Notes: generated by a model not told the origin, from the sequence alone. A stretch of 64,000 nt of DNA from Centrapalus pauciflorus (GCA_020465985.1 JAANYP010004771.1:2138642-2202641), one strand, 5' to 3'; positions 1-11,714 are shown, numbered from the stretch's first letter. Numbers and translations are program-made.

Positions 1-1078
1 AGTCTTTGAATTCGATTACTTAACAGATCAGCCAGTTTAATACATGCTAGAAAAATAAGGAAGTGAATTTTACACATGTAATACCATATAACTACCACTG
101 TTGACTGTTTAGAACTTCTTGCTGGATGATATGAAAATGCCAGTCATGACACCTTGAGTCTTCCGCATCTTTTGATTTTAATTTCTGAAAACTTATTTGA
201 AAAAGTTAAAGGGAAAATCCTGTGTATAAACTTGTTAATTTTAATAGCTCATGCATAGAGGTTAATGAATAAGTGTTGATATTATACAGTCTGATGTCTG
301 ATTCTCTTAAGTATAACTAGTTTGTCAGACAGAGTCTGAACAACCGAATGAGTGAATTCTGTCTGGTTCTAGATCAGAGTTCTTAGAGGCTTATTTTGAT
401 ACACAACACAAAGTTATGTAATTAATTCCTGCATGATATAACCAACTTTGAAAATCAATGTACCATATTGCTAACCTTCACATCCCTTGGATTATACTTT
501 TATTTGTATCCATAGTATTTGTGTTGCTCACGCATTGATCAGTGAGTCTTCTACCCTACCTGATAAGGTATTGTGGGCCTCTCCATACATGAAACAGATA
601 GTTTAGCATGTTCATTATATGTACAAAACTTGTTACAAAGGCTTACAAACTTTGATATCAATCATAAATGCATCTCTTATTTATGTGTGGAACTTGTGAC
701 AAAGGCAACGTTGGACCATACATATTTGAATTCTTTCAGCAGACCATTTAGTATAGTTGACACTGCTAGATCTAATATGTTTGATGCATGCCAGATTTAA
801 ATCCCACTATGGTCTCATCAACACCCTCTTATAGAATTCTAATTTAGTGTGAAAAGTTAAATTCTATTGTTGGAAAAAAATTTCATGCATTCATCTTTTA
901 GACATATCCACGTGGATGTTGGATTGTCAGATGATGGAGAGGTGATTTATACCTTATCATCACGTTAGATCTAAAAAAATTCATGTCATGATTGTCTTTT
1001 ATCTCATAACTGCATGTAAATCTCCATTAACATGGCATGGAATCATCATAAACAAATTCTCATGATACTTTTGTGTAG
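1..1078. other. non-coding stretch upstream of the first visible transporter exon
   Basis: I see no convincing exon here. The base composition is AT-rich and the short open frames show no family resemblance. The AVT1-like gene starts its visible coding part with a splice acceptor at 1077-1078 and needs upstream exons for its N-terminus. This stretch is therefore most likely a long intron of that gene, but it could also be an alternative leader. That reading is inference. Confidence 0.5.
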
Positions 1079-4000
1079 GAATAAATGTTCTTTGTGGAGT
1101 AGGAATTCTTTCTACTCCTTATGCTGTCAAAGAAGGAGGATGGGTTGGACTGTCACTATTGTTTATCTTCGGTGTCCTTTCTTTCTACACTGGTATCCTT
1201 CTTCGGTACTGCTTGGATAGTCAACCTGGGCTTGAAACTTATCCAGATATTGGTCAGGCTGCATTTGGCACCATGGGACGTCTAATCATTTCTGTAAGTT
1301 TTACTTAATTTTCAAGCACTTTTAATCTGCTTATTGACTTCAAGTATATGTGCGTGTGCATTCATACATAAATACATATGCACACATACACACTAAGTGT
1401 GCATGTATGTATGTTTGTATGTATAGCATTGCAAGGAAGCACATATGGTTAACCTCTTAATTTATTTTCTTAAACATTCTCTCTATTGTTTCCTTGCATT
1501 TAAACCTCACAAGGTAGCTAAGTCTATAATTCTTTCAAGGCAATTTTGTAAGTCTTGATTATGGCAGATTATTACACATTTCGATAATCATATAACTCAA
1601 GTCTCATAGTTTTAATCAGCTTTAAAAAAAAATAGTAACGCCACCAAGAGGCCTCTTAATTGCTGAAAGAGAAGTAATATTATAATAGCATCTGACCTTA
1701 GTAAAGAGTGAATAGGGTGTCTTTTTCTTATAAACCTCTAGCCAGAATGCATCACCCGATGAGATTCTTAAAAAAGTTCCCTTTATAGATTTTCTCATGA
1801 CATTATGCGGATTAAAAAAAAGGGAAGACTGCATTAATGGTAGTTTCATTGTGACTGATTGCTGACAGTTTTATCCTTGTTTTTTGGTTTCTGTTTTTTT
1901 GCAGATAATTCTGTATGTGGAGTTATATGTAAGTATATCTGGCTCTATTGTTCGCTTAAAAGCCTTAAGTTAGTTTTCTTTATTCAAAATTGCCATACAC
2001 TAGCTTGATTTCTCTATAAAAATTTTCAAAACAAAAGTTGTTTCGTAGTGATAAAGTAAAATTCTTATAAATGATATTCCCTCCATTTAACTAGAATTGC
2101 AAGATATTCATTTTTAGACTGTCCTACAGCAAAAGCGACATTTCACCTTTCGGAAAAAGTTCAAATTTGTATTACCTACCATATCTCTGCTAGTGATCAT
2201 CATGAACATATTTATGCTTCAGTTTGGTCCACCATATTTATTTCACTTTGGATGTTCAAGTAATTGCTAGAATATTTTGAACATTCAGCCACCGGTATTG
2301 CAACCTTTTATGGTTTCGGAGGTAGCATATCAACGGTGACAGATAAATCCACAACATTTGGTACGGTGGAATGGAATAAAATAAAATTTATAAGCTATTT
2401 TAGCCAATGATAGTTACACATGACATTGAAAATGAAGAAAACACTATAAAACTCCATTCTCTTTCCATCTTTTTGATTCTCTCCATGTTGGCAAGGAAAG
2501 GAGAGAAATGAAACTTCATTCTCTACTCATTGAGAATCAAAGCGCTTGTCATATAACATAAAAGCTTGTAAACCTCACGTGATTCCATTCCATCATACCA
2601 AAGTTCAAACACCCCCTTAAAGTTTGCACAAAAAGTCTGTTGTTTCGAGCAGTAGGAAATATTTTGTTTTTGGAATTCAGTGTTTCTCTAACAGTATACA
2701 GTCATATAGGAGAATGATTTGCAGTGTGGACACGTTTCCTACTCTGAGCTTCAGCTGAACTTTGATTTTTATTTAGTTACCCCTTTGTGTGCCGCAGGCG
2801 TGTTGCGTTGAATATATAATTTTGGAGAGTGATAACCTGTCTTCTCTGTTTCCAAACGCACATTTGAGTCTGGGAGGATATGTACTTAATGCACATTATT
2901 TATTTGCTATTATGATCACTCTTGCTGTGCTTCCAACTGTTTGGCTCCGCGACATGAGTGTTCTCAGTTACATCTCTGGTAAGTAATTTGACTCATCTGA
3001 ATGAATGACTCGCAAACTTTTTAGAGTTTTAACTTTGCCATTGCTTTTTATCCAGCTGGGGGAGTTATTGCGTCAATTCTAGTGGTCATTTGCTTGTTTT
3101 GGGTTGGCTTGTTGGATAATATTGGTTTTCAAATCGAAACCACAAGGACCTTGAACCTTTCCAGTTTCCCTGTGGCTATCGGGCTCTATGGTTACTGTTA
3201 TTCAGGACATGCCGTCTTTCCTAACATCTATACATCCATGGAAAAACGGAGTCAGTTTCCGATGGTCCTCTTTACTAGGTAAAGTACTAGTGATGCTGTA
3301 AGCATCCTCACTGTTAAATGAAAACAAGTTAAAGTTCTTAAACCAGCAAAATATTTGAAAATGGTTGTGTTAGTTACAAGGTTATTACTTGCTCCAGTGT
3401 TATACATATAAAACAGTGTAAATATTTTCTATGCAGCTTTGGAATCTGTGGTTTTCTTTATGCTATAGTTGCTGTAATGGGATACATGATGTTTGGGGAA
3501 TCGACAGAATCACAGTTTACTCTTAACCTGCCAACAAACTTGGTTGCGTCCAAAGTTGCTGTGTGGACTACGGTATGTTAACTACAAATTATGGTTAAAT
3601 AATCACAGTTAACTCCAAAACTTTTGTGTACTCAACCTCCATTTTTATTCTTTTGCAGGTGGTCAATCCATTTACTAAATATCCTTTTGCTTGAATTATG
3701 GTTACACATCTTCCTATTAGGAATTAAATTTTTCCTTGGTTAGCAACTATATTTATAAATATCAAAACCACTCTATAAACAAATGGTGATAAAGTTAATT
3801 CTTTTTTTAAAATACTTAAAGTATATGACAATGGGCAGACTGTATTTCCTTAATTAGAACCCACATATGCTTTGACCATTTCTCCTGTGGCTATGAGTCT
3901 GGAGGAGTTGATACCATCAAATCATATGAAGTCTCATATCTACTCCATCCTCATTAGAACGGCGTTAGTGTTTTCCACGTTGGCTGTAGCCTTATCCATC

Positions 4001-4517
4001 CCCTTCTTCGGTAAGTCCCAACACGATGCATCTATACACACACACACACACATGCTCACATTCTAATCTTAAGCTTCTTGTGTATATGCTAAAGATCTCT
4101 TTATCTTTTTATAGGTCTTGTGATGTCACTGATCGGATCTTTACTAACCATGCTAGTGGTATATTCACATTGGCTATTTTTTCAGTTACCCTTTTCTAGA
4201 ATCGAAATATACATCTATAAAAACAAATTATAACATATATTAACGTGAAGATCGTTGTTAATTACAGACGTTGATACTTCCTTGCGTTTGCTTTTTGAGC
4301 ATCCTAAGGGGAAAGATAACTTGGTTTCAGGTATGAACACATATAAGTCATCCATGTTATGTATGTATATTTCAGTTTCACTCATTCCTTAACTCTTATG
4401 TTTAATTGCTACAATGGGTAGGGATCACTTTGTGTATTCATCATCGTTGTTGGCCTAGTCTCTTCGGCTATTGGAACCTACACAGCGCTATCCGAAATCG
4501 TTCAACAGTTGCTCTGA
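1079..4517 (+). CDS. AVT1-type vacuolar amino-acid transporter, 3' part of gene (5' exons outside window)
   Basis: The gene encodes a polytopic transporter of the amino acid/auxin permease family, AVT1 clade. In plants and yeast these proteins move neutral amino acids across the tonoplast with protons. Visible exons are 1079-1293, 1905-1928, 2798-2978, 3056-3278, 3437-3572, 3659-3678, 3865-4010, 4115-4158, 4268-4330 and 4422-4517. They give 381 residues plus stop with the frame kept throughout. The protein begins inside the first transmembrane helix (INVLCGVGILSTPYAVKEGG) and contains the hallmarks ETYPDIGQAAFG, CCVEYIILESDNLSSL, GLYGYCYSGHAVFPNIYTSM and VVNPFTKYALTISPVAMSLE. It ends SALSEIVQQLL-like after the last helix. 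The N-terminal cytosolic region is missing because its exons lie upstream. All introns are GT-AG except 3679-3864, which is AT-AC. Family assignment is strong; substrate is inferred from the family. Confidence 0.93.
3679..3864 (+). other. AT-AC intron with U12-type signals in the AVT1-like gene
   Basis: The exon ends ...ACTAA and the intron opens ATATCCTTTT, which matches the U12 donor consensus ATATCCTTT. Near the 3' end TTCCTTAAT (3846-3854) matches the U12 branch-site consensus. Its adenosine lies 10-11 nt before the terminal AC at 3863-3864. This junction restores codon AAA (Lys) and the conserved reading VVNPFTK-YALTISP. No GT-AG pair nearby does the same. The donor and branch consensus are established knowledge; use of the minor spliceosome here is inference. 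Confidence 0.9.
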
Positions 4518-7500
4518 TCATGCTTTGGTACTTGTATTTAAGCTTGATTGTTACAAATGAAATAGATTAGGCTTCTTTTTTGCTTCTATTTTTAATTTAT
4601 TGATGTATTTTGGAATATTGTTTAGTATGAAATTTTGTCCTCTCCCCTCTTATGGTATTTTATGGTTTTAAGTAATTAGCATATCTGTACTACTTGAATG
4701 AATCAATCCATCAAATATTATGTATTATAAGCATGAATCATGTTTTATTTTGAAATTTGCAAAAATGTCAATGACATTAAAGCAGTATATATCTATATCT
4801 ATATTACATTATAAAACATATAGAGTATATTATAAAAATGGTGGTCAAAATTATGGATATGGTCTTTGGTTTTTAAAAATTGCATAGATGGTCCCTCAAA
4901 ACACTATTTACTTCTAAAAATGGTTTATATTTCTCGTAACTTTTCCTAAATGACGGTTTTGCTCATTTCTCAATAACAATTTTGGTCCCTCAACTATATA
5001 ATTTATTCTCAGTTTTAGTCTTTTTCATGAATTTTTACTTTTTGTTTAAATTTTAAAATGTTAATTTAAAAATCTAATTATTTTTATTTTTTAAAATATA
5101 ATTTGTTCTATTATTAGTATTATTCTAATCTGTATATCTAAATTTATTTAATTTACGTCTTTATTATATATCTAATTTATTAATTAAACTTTTATTTATC
5201 TTAAGTTTTATGTGTAAAAATATTTATACATTTTTATTATTTATACGTTTTCTTCTAACTATATAATTATGCTAATATATTTTTATTTAATTATAATTTT
5301 TGTGAGAAAAATACAAACATTAGGACATTTAATTTAATTATTTTGTTATGTATAGAGGCACTCGTGCTATCGTTTTATTCTAATTTGGGATTTTATTCAT
5401 TTTAATTTAAATAAAAATATTATATTGTACTACATTTTAATTTACACCTACCGCTTTATTCATTTTTATTTTGATTATTTTGTTACATTAATATGTTTTG
5501 ATTTAATTACAAAATATACAAACCAAAATGTATATGTCAAAGTATATAATCCAGAATTTATATGTTTCTTTAAATCAATACATATAAATGTTTAGTCATT
5601 TATAAATATTATTGAAGTCAATGTTATAACTCACACCATAAGTCTTTATTTTTTTGCATATCCAATTGTAAATTTTGCATGCTTAATTTTTGCATCATGG
5701 TAATAATTTTTTAATTCATGATACAACATTTTTAATTAGGGTTAATTACGTTTAAATGTAATTGTTACTGTTTTTTCAATTTGGGTAACATACTATTTTT
5801 TTCCTATTTAAAGTAACATACTTCCAAATCAAGGTAACTTTATCGTATTGAAAGATAAAAATTACTGACATGAATGTTTCTTTATCTGGTCATCAGTTTT
5901 TTTAATTTCTAATATTGCTTAATTATTTTCAAGTTTACTCAAAATAGCAAGGTACTATAAAAAATCCTTTTAAATTGCACAAAATAGTGCACGTCATATA
6001 ACAATTAAACTGTTATTTCTGTAAAAAAAATGCTGACTAGACAAAGAAACCGTCACGTCAGTAGATTTTACCTTTCAATCTGATATGGTTACCTTGATTG
6101 ACTTGATTTGAAAAGTAAATTACCTTAAATAGAAAAAAAATTAGTATGTTACCCAAATTGAAAAAACAATGATAATAGATTACCTTTTGACACAATGTTT
6201 TTTTTCCAATTTGGGTAATCTATTGTAATTGTTTTTTCAATTTTGTAATCTATTGAAGAAAATGGTAATCTTAGACTTAAAAAATTAAAACCTAAGAGGT
6301 AAAAACAAAAAAAAAAGGCATTAATCTACACGTACAATGTTTTCTTGACTTCTTTTCATTTAGTTAGCCAGTCGGAATTAATTAAAAAGAGTTGTTTAGT
6401 GGATTAAAATTTTGTTTTGATTAAGGATGCAGGCTCAAGTGTGAGTGATCGGGTAATCCTGTTTCTGGAGACCAAATACAGGGTTCGTAATAAAAGGGAC
6501 TAAACGGAAAGGTCCCTAACTTTTTACTCGGGTCTCCGTTTGGGGCCCGTCAGGTGTCCAGACGACCGTTGGCTCGAGCTCCATGCAGTGACAAACCGCC
6601 AAATGCGGTTTGCCCAACCGTTGGTCCAAATTCGACCCGGATTGAAAGTTATGGGCTTTATAATGATTTATATGGGCTTTTCGGGTTTTCTTTTGGTTCC
6701 CTAGGTCGACACGTTGGGTTTTTGACCCGTTTTTAGTTTCCCGTTTCTATTTTAGATATGTTGAAGTGTTGTAAGAAAACAGATTATCTATCAAGAAAAC
6801 TTTTTCATTTTACAAATTCCGAGTTCAAATAAGTTGTTTGAAGCCTAATTGTTTGGCATTCTATGGAATCAACAAACTTTTAGTACGGATTAATCTTGGA
6901 ATTTTTTGAATCAACAGAATAATTTGTTTTCCATTTGCTATGCTGCATCATTAAGTCTATAAAGTTAAAAAAAAAAAAAAAAAAAGACTCCGGCCCTGTT
7001 TGTTTTTCATCCATAAGACTTATTGACATCTTTTGTCTGATTCGGTTAGACAACAGAGGTTAGAAGCTGTTTGTTTTTTCTTTTCAATAAGAGTCTCTTT
7101 TGTCTCACCGTGCTCTATTTGAAACAGATAAGAAAAATTGTCTTTTGTCTGACTTCTATTCTCTGATCCCCTTTGTCACCGTCAGGATCATCTCACGTGT
7201 TTCATGCTATTGGTCCTCTCTCGTCTGCTTCCATGGCTCCTCGTCAAGAGACAACAACAAATTACTTGGTCCACACCTCCGTCACGAACGCCTCCATAGC
7301 TCCTCCGTCAACAACTCACCCTCTCATGTCTCCCCTCATTGTCGCTCCTCTCCATTGCTGCTTCCAGAGCTCCTCGCCAACAGACAACGGTAGACTCGTC
7401 GTCAATAGCTCCGCCGTGTTTTCTTATGCAGCTCCATAACTCCTCGTCAATGGCAGATTCCGGGAAAGATTCTTCTTCCTCACTTTACTTTTGCTTTCAT

Positions 7501-7590
7501 TTTGATGTCATGCTATTGTTTTTAAAGAGACTGGGAAGGGTTAAAAAAAAAACTGTGAAGGGCCCTCGTTTCTTTTCTACTAGCTAGTAA
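4518..7590. other. AT-rich intergenic region with inverted-repeat remnants
   Basis: The first few hundred bases are probably 3' UTR of the transporter. From about 4853 to 5010 there is a one-sided 'ggtccctcaa' repeat end without a partner, probably a decayed transposon. From 5757 to 6188 there is an imperfect foldback (listed separately). A Ser/Pro-rich stretch with imperfect repeats of 'agctcctcgtcaac' lies at about 7220-7460. It gives several overlapping open frames, none of which I recognise. No gene is supported. Confidence 0.6.
5757..6188. repeat. imperfect foldback (MITE-like), family unknown
   Basis: The left arm, reading 'gttttttcaatttgggtaac' near 5770, returns inverted near 6150 as 'gttacccaaattgaaaaaac'. 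Further inward, 'aaatcaaggtaac' pairs with 'gttaccttgatt', and the pairing continues to a loop of roughly 120 nt near 5930-6040. A third partial copy of the arm lies at 6205-6255. I could not fix the ends or a target-site duplication. Confidence 0.65.
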
Positions 7591-7719
7591 TTAGGCTTCA
7601 GGGAGTGGTGCTCGGTACCCCTCGGTACCGAGCTCGGCAACCATGTGAACACCGCGCCGTGAGCTTGGCATCGGCACCAACGGCATCCTCAACGGCATTC
7701 CAATGCCGAACCCTTTCTC

Positions 7720-7724
<5 letters not shown>

Positions 7725-7793
<69 letters not shown>

Positions 7794-7800
7794 ATATAAT
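7725..7800. repeat. (TA)n microsatellite
   Basis: An almost pure TA run lies just upstream of the transposase ORF, inside the Harbinger element. It probably varies in length between individuals. Confidence 0.95.
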
Positions 7801-7929
7801 ATAATTATATAATTATTAAAATAATTTTACTCCCTTTATATACAACACACATTCATTCAAATTCAAAATATTTTCTCATTATTCTCTCATTACTCTCTCT
7901 ACCCACATTTCAAATTCAATTTCAAAAAA

Positions 7930-9264
7930 ATGTCTTCATCATCTTCAACTTCATCATCTTCTGCGGAAGACATAAAATACCTCTCGGATGCGATAAGCAC
8001 AGTCTCAAAAGCTGCTCAGGACGTTTTAGAGTTACGAAACTTGCAAGAAGGTGAATCGTCACGTCCCGCAAAATCAAGAAAATATATAGAAAGGGATCGT
8101 GAATCTGCACACGATCGTCTAATGAGTGATTATTTCGCCGAGAATGCCAATTTTCAAGGGTATTATTTCCGTCGCCGTTTTAGAATGCAAAAGTCGTTAT
8201 TTGTACGTATTGTTGACGATTTGACGAGAGAGTGTCGGTACTTTCAACAGAAGATGGATGCCAGAGGTGCGGTTGGATTTTCTCCGATTCAAAAATGTAC
8301 GGCCGCTCTTCGTCAATTAGCATACGGGACATCCGCAGATGCTTTGGACGAGAGTTTCAGAATGTCTTCTCGTGTCGCAAGAGAAAGTCTTGATAAATTT
8401 TGTAAGTATATTCTGCGAGTTTATGGCCCTAAATATTTACGCAGACCAACGTATAATGATATACAACAATTATATGCTCATCATTCTAGCGTTCATGGTT
8501 TTCCTGGTATGCTTGGAAGTTTAGATTGTCTCCATTGGAGTTGGGGAAATTGTCCTAACGCGTATAAAGGTCAATACACTCGTGGTGATCATGGTCACCC
8601 AACAGTCATACTTCAAGCGGTAGCTTCACAAGATCTTTGGGTTTGGCATGCCTTCTTCGGTGCCCCGGGGTCAAATAATGACATAAATGTGTTGAATATG
8701 TCACCACTCTTCAATAAAATTTATGACGGCACGGCACCCGAATGTCCGTTTCAAATTCGTGGCTCTGCGTACAAGTATGGGTACTATCTTGTTGATGGGA
8801 TATACCTTGATTGGGCCACATTCGTGAAATCATTTTCGGCTCCAATCGATGCTAAACGAAAAAGATTTAAGGTGGCCCAAGAAAGAGCTCGAAAAGATGT
8901 GGAACGAGCGTTCGGTATTTTCAAAAAGCGTTGGCAAATATTGAAGCACCCGTCACCTTTTTATCATGTGGAGAAAATGACAAAAGTAATGTATACGTGT
9001 ATCGTATTGCATAACATGATTATAGAAGATGAAAGGAACGCAATATGTCAATATGATGAAAACGAAGTCACTCCAACAACAATACCAGCGGAGATCGGTA
9101 GTAGTGCGTACATGGCTCGACATTCGGAGATACGTAAAACCGAAGTGCATCATAATCTTCGGGCCGACTTGGTTGAACATATTTGGGGTGTTCAAAACAT
9201 TGATCTCAACGTTGATCCGGTTGATGATTTTGAAAACGAATATTCGGACCAAGACTTTGCGTAG
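7930..9264 (+). CDS. PIF/Harbinger transposase (DDE nuclease, HARBI1/ALP1-like)
   Basis: This is a single uninterrupted 444-residue ORF. The N-terminus is Ser-rich. The core has the plant Harbinger pattern: a helical domain with RRRFRMQKSLF, then the catalytic domain. Candidate catalytic residues are D199 in LGSLDCLHW, D251 in GSNNDINVLN and E325 in DVERAFGIFKKRW. The C-terminal part keeps MYTCIVLHNMIIEDER. The presumed DDE triad is thus complete and the frame has no stop, so the protein may be functional. The chosen ATG follows a pyrimidine-rich leader and a CAAAAAA context; no good in-frame start lies further upstream because of the TA repeat. Domesticated relatives (ALP1, HARBI1) share this fold. 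The TTA-flanked termini argue for a transposon, not a domesticated gene. Confidence 0.93.
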   Translation: MSSSSSTSSSSAEDIKYLSDAISTVSKAAQDVLELRNLQEGESSRPAKSRKYIERDRESAHDRLMSDYFAENANFQGYYFRRRFRMQKSLFVRIVDDLTRECRYFQQKMDARGAVGFSPIQKCTAALRQLAYGTSADALDESFRMSSRVARESLDKFCKYILRVYGPKYLRRPTYNDIQQLYAHHSSVHGFPGMLGSLDCLHWSWGNCPNAYKGQYTRGDHGHPTVILQAVASQDLWVWHAFFGAPGSNNDINVLNMSPLFNKIYDGTAPECPFQIRGSAYKYGYYLVDGIYLDWATFVKSFSAPIDAKRKRFKVAQERARKDVERAFGIFKKRWQILKHPSPFYHVEKMTKVMYTCIVLHNMIIEDERNAICQYDENEVTPTTIPAEIGSSAYMARHSEIRKTEVHHNLRADLVEHIWGVQNIDLNVDPVDDFENEYSDQDFA

Positions 9265-9880
9265 ATTAGTTTCCATTTTAATGTTTATATTTTTAAGTTG
9301 AATGTTATAATATTTAAATTGAATGTTTTATTTTATGTTTGATTTCAATATTATTAATTAAATGTTATTTTTTATTTCAATATTTTTATTTTATGTTTAA
9401 AGTGAAAATTAAATAAATTGAATGGCAACCACACCCTCGAAATGGCATCAAAATGGCAAAGAATGGCAAAACTGACGTGGCGGCAATTTTGGATGGCATT
9501 GGTGGCATCCACTCCCTTAGGCCTTATGACGAAGAAGAGTGTAGAATTGGTCATAAATGTATAGCCGTTTTTTTTAACCTTTTCTACTCAAAAGTCAACA
9601 TCAATAGGATGCAAAGATGACTCATAAAGTATTAGCTATGATGACTCATAAACTCATAAAGTATAGCTAGGGTGATGGTACCTAAATGTGTATTGATGTA
9701 TTTTCAGACATTCAAAAAAGTTTTAAAAACAAACAGTTTTAAAAGACTTTAAATTAACATCTTACCGATCAGAGATGAAATTAGACTTCAGATATTTTAT
9801 GTTTTAAAAAAAAACGCACCCTCCCTTTGCAGGCACCTACCAATGGTGTTCGGGTGATGATGAATCAGATGAAAATGATG

Positions 9881-10048
9881 TAGACCTGGCAATTGGAGAC
9901 ACGAATACACGAGTTTGTGAGAGACACGACACGACACGAATACATCTTAAAAATTGAGATAAAACTTATTGTCATTCGTGTATTCATGTCGTGTCAAATA
10001 AGGGTCTGATACGTGAAAACGACACGAATACACGAATTGTCAGGTCTA
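9881..10048. mobile_element. 168-bp hAT-type MITE with 8-bp target duplication
   Basis: The ends are TAGACCTGGCAATT and, inverted, TAGACCTGACAATT. They are flanked by AAATGATG at 9873-9880 and again at 10049-10056. Inside, ACACGAATACACGA-type motifs pair with each other, so most of the element folds into a hairpin. An 8-bp duplication with a TA-starting TIR is the hAT signature. Confidence 0.85.
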
Positions 10049-10975
10049 AAATGATGTTGTGATATTCTCTTTGTTTCTTTCGAGAAATATTTTGAAATTT
10101 GGATTTTATGGTTTTAATCTAAAAAATTGGAGATTCTACTAAACTTTAATTATCATTTTTGTCTTATGGTTTTTATTTGTAAAAATTAATGTTAATAATT
10201 CATCGACAAGATTATAACAGCATAGTATAATTAACCTTAACTAATTTAATTAATGAAGGGACCCACTCGATCCGTCCCCCTAGAAAAGATAGTAGACTGA
10301 CTCCCAATCCCATGCACGTAAACCTATTAATGATTTGAAATGATCCACCCATGAAATCTGAATCCCCCAATTGTAAGTAAATCCTTTTCATTTCAATTCG
10401 TTGTTCATATCATTGCACCTTAATCTGTAACAAAATTATCGAAAAATCTCCACCTCCTTCGCCCTTAATTTTCATATTTTTACTTTTTAATTCTTCACGA
10501 GTTTCCAAACTGCTTCCTAGATTTGTGAGATTCAAAGCAACAAATGATTCACGTGAGATTTATCGAGGCTCATTCAACGTTCCACTCTAACAATAACACA
10601 ACCGTAAGTAATTTCTTTTCTATCTCCCCTTCTAAATTTTATATACAATCATGGAACAAGTCCACCGAATTCTTGATTGCCGATTGAGTGTAATTTTTTG
10701 TATAATACATTTGGGTTTTATTTCTTTCAATTCAATTCCTTGATTTATAATATGGATTTGTGAATGAAATTGAGTTTTTGTAAATCTGTATAACTTTGTG
10801 CTTTTCTGGATTCAGTTTAGGGTGGATCACTCAAATATGTATTAATGGTTAGAGGTACGTACTTAATATATATCACGTGTGATATGATGTGTTTGGTTTG
10901 TTAGTATAGCGAATTATGGACATTTTGATCTAAATTCCTGATTTTGTTGGTCTTGGAAAATTAGGGTTTTTGGAC

Positions 10976-10984
10976 ATGGAGTAA
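10976..10984 (+). promoter_or_regulatory. minimal upstream ORF (ATG-GAG-TAA) before the Pumilio start
   Basis: A two-codon upstream ORF ends 16 nt before the chosen Pumilio ATG at 11001. If it is present in the mature leader, it could reduce or delay main-frame initiation. The sequence is certain; the effect is inference. Confidence 0.45.
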
Positions 10985-11000
10985 GAGGAGGTGCTTTCTG

Positions 11001-11677
11001 ATGCATGTGAATAAGAATATGGAAGAGGGTATGATGAAAGCTTTAACAGGAAATTCAGACAATAGTTTAGAAAGTGAGCTTGATTTGATACTTCGTCAAA
11101 GGGATAGTAGGGCTGTTGGTGATCATGAAAGGGATCTGAATATGAACAGGAGTGGTAGTGCTCCACCGACTGTTGAGGGTTCTTTAAGTGCGGTTGGAAG
11201 TTTGTTTAGGAACTCTGATCATGTGCAATTTGATAATAGAAATAGTATTAGTACCAATGGAGTCTTAACAGAAGAAGATATTCGATCTCACCCAATGTAT
11301 TCAGCGTATTACTATGCACATGGAAACTTCAATCCGAGACTTCCTCCTCCATTACTGTCGAAAGAGGATTGGAGGGTTGCTCAAAGGTTTCAGGTAGGAG
11401 GACCGTCTGTTGAAGGAAGTAGGGATTGGTGGATGAAGAATGTAGGCAGTAGTGACAGTGGTAGTTCGTCGTTGTTTTCAATGCAGCCTGGATTAGCTAT
11501 ACACAAGGATACAGAATCTGAATTGATGGAAATGCGGAAGGCTGCATCTGGAAAGACTCTTTCAAGGAAAAACTCTGATGAATGGATCAATAGAGCTGAT
11601 GGTTTGATTGGTTTAACGGCTCCTGGAATGGGTGGTAGAAGGAAAAGTTTTGCAGATATTCTTCAGGTGAATATATA

Positions 11678-11714
<37 letters not shown>

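Larger units (their letters stand above)
7594..9523 (+). mobile_element. PIF/Harbinger DNA transposon, apparently complete for its transposase
   Basis: The element is flanked by TTA on both sides (7591-7593 and 9524-9526), the 3-bp duplication typical of PIF/Harbinger. The ends are imperfect inverted repeats: GGCTTCAGGGAGTGG at the left and, read inward, GGCCTAAGGGAGTGG at the right. Subterminal DNA on both sides is rich in short GGCA/TGGCAT repeats, plausible transposase-binding sites. Inside lie a (TA)n tract and one long transposase ORF. A second, Myb-like ORF carried by many autonomous Harbinger elements is not visible. The copy may therefore depend on another element for that function. 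Confidence 0.9.
9527..11000. other. intergenic region and probable Pumilio promoter/leader
   Basis: Apart from the hAT MITE, this holds AT-rich DNA without coding signal. From about 10440 the sequence becomes pyrimidine-rich. A good donor-like site (ccGTAAGTAA) near 10603 suggests the Pumilio mRNA starts around here with an intron in its leader. I cannot fix the transcription start. Confidence 0.45.

Noticed and set aside
4853..5010. Complete long-TIR MULE
   Set aside because: Only one 'ggtccctcaa'-type end is present; no inverted partner in the following kilobases.
7005..7090. 'ggccctgtttgtttttc' as a hAT transposon end
   Set aside because: No convincing inverted partner or duplication was found; a weak match near 9715-9740 is not enough.
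7100..7587. Overlapping Ser-rich frames before the Harbinger element
   Set aside because: Three frames are open over the same imperfect repeats; no family resemblance or splice structure.
8953..9301. Additional frames overlapping the end of the transposase
   Set aside because: Shadow frames of the transposase ORF without family resemblance.
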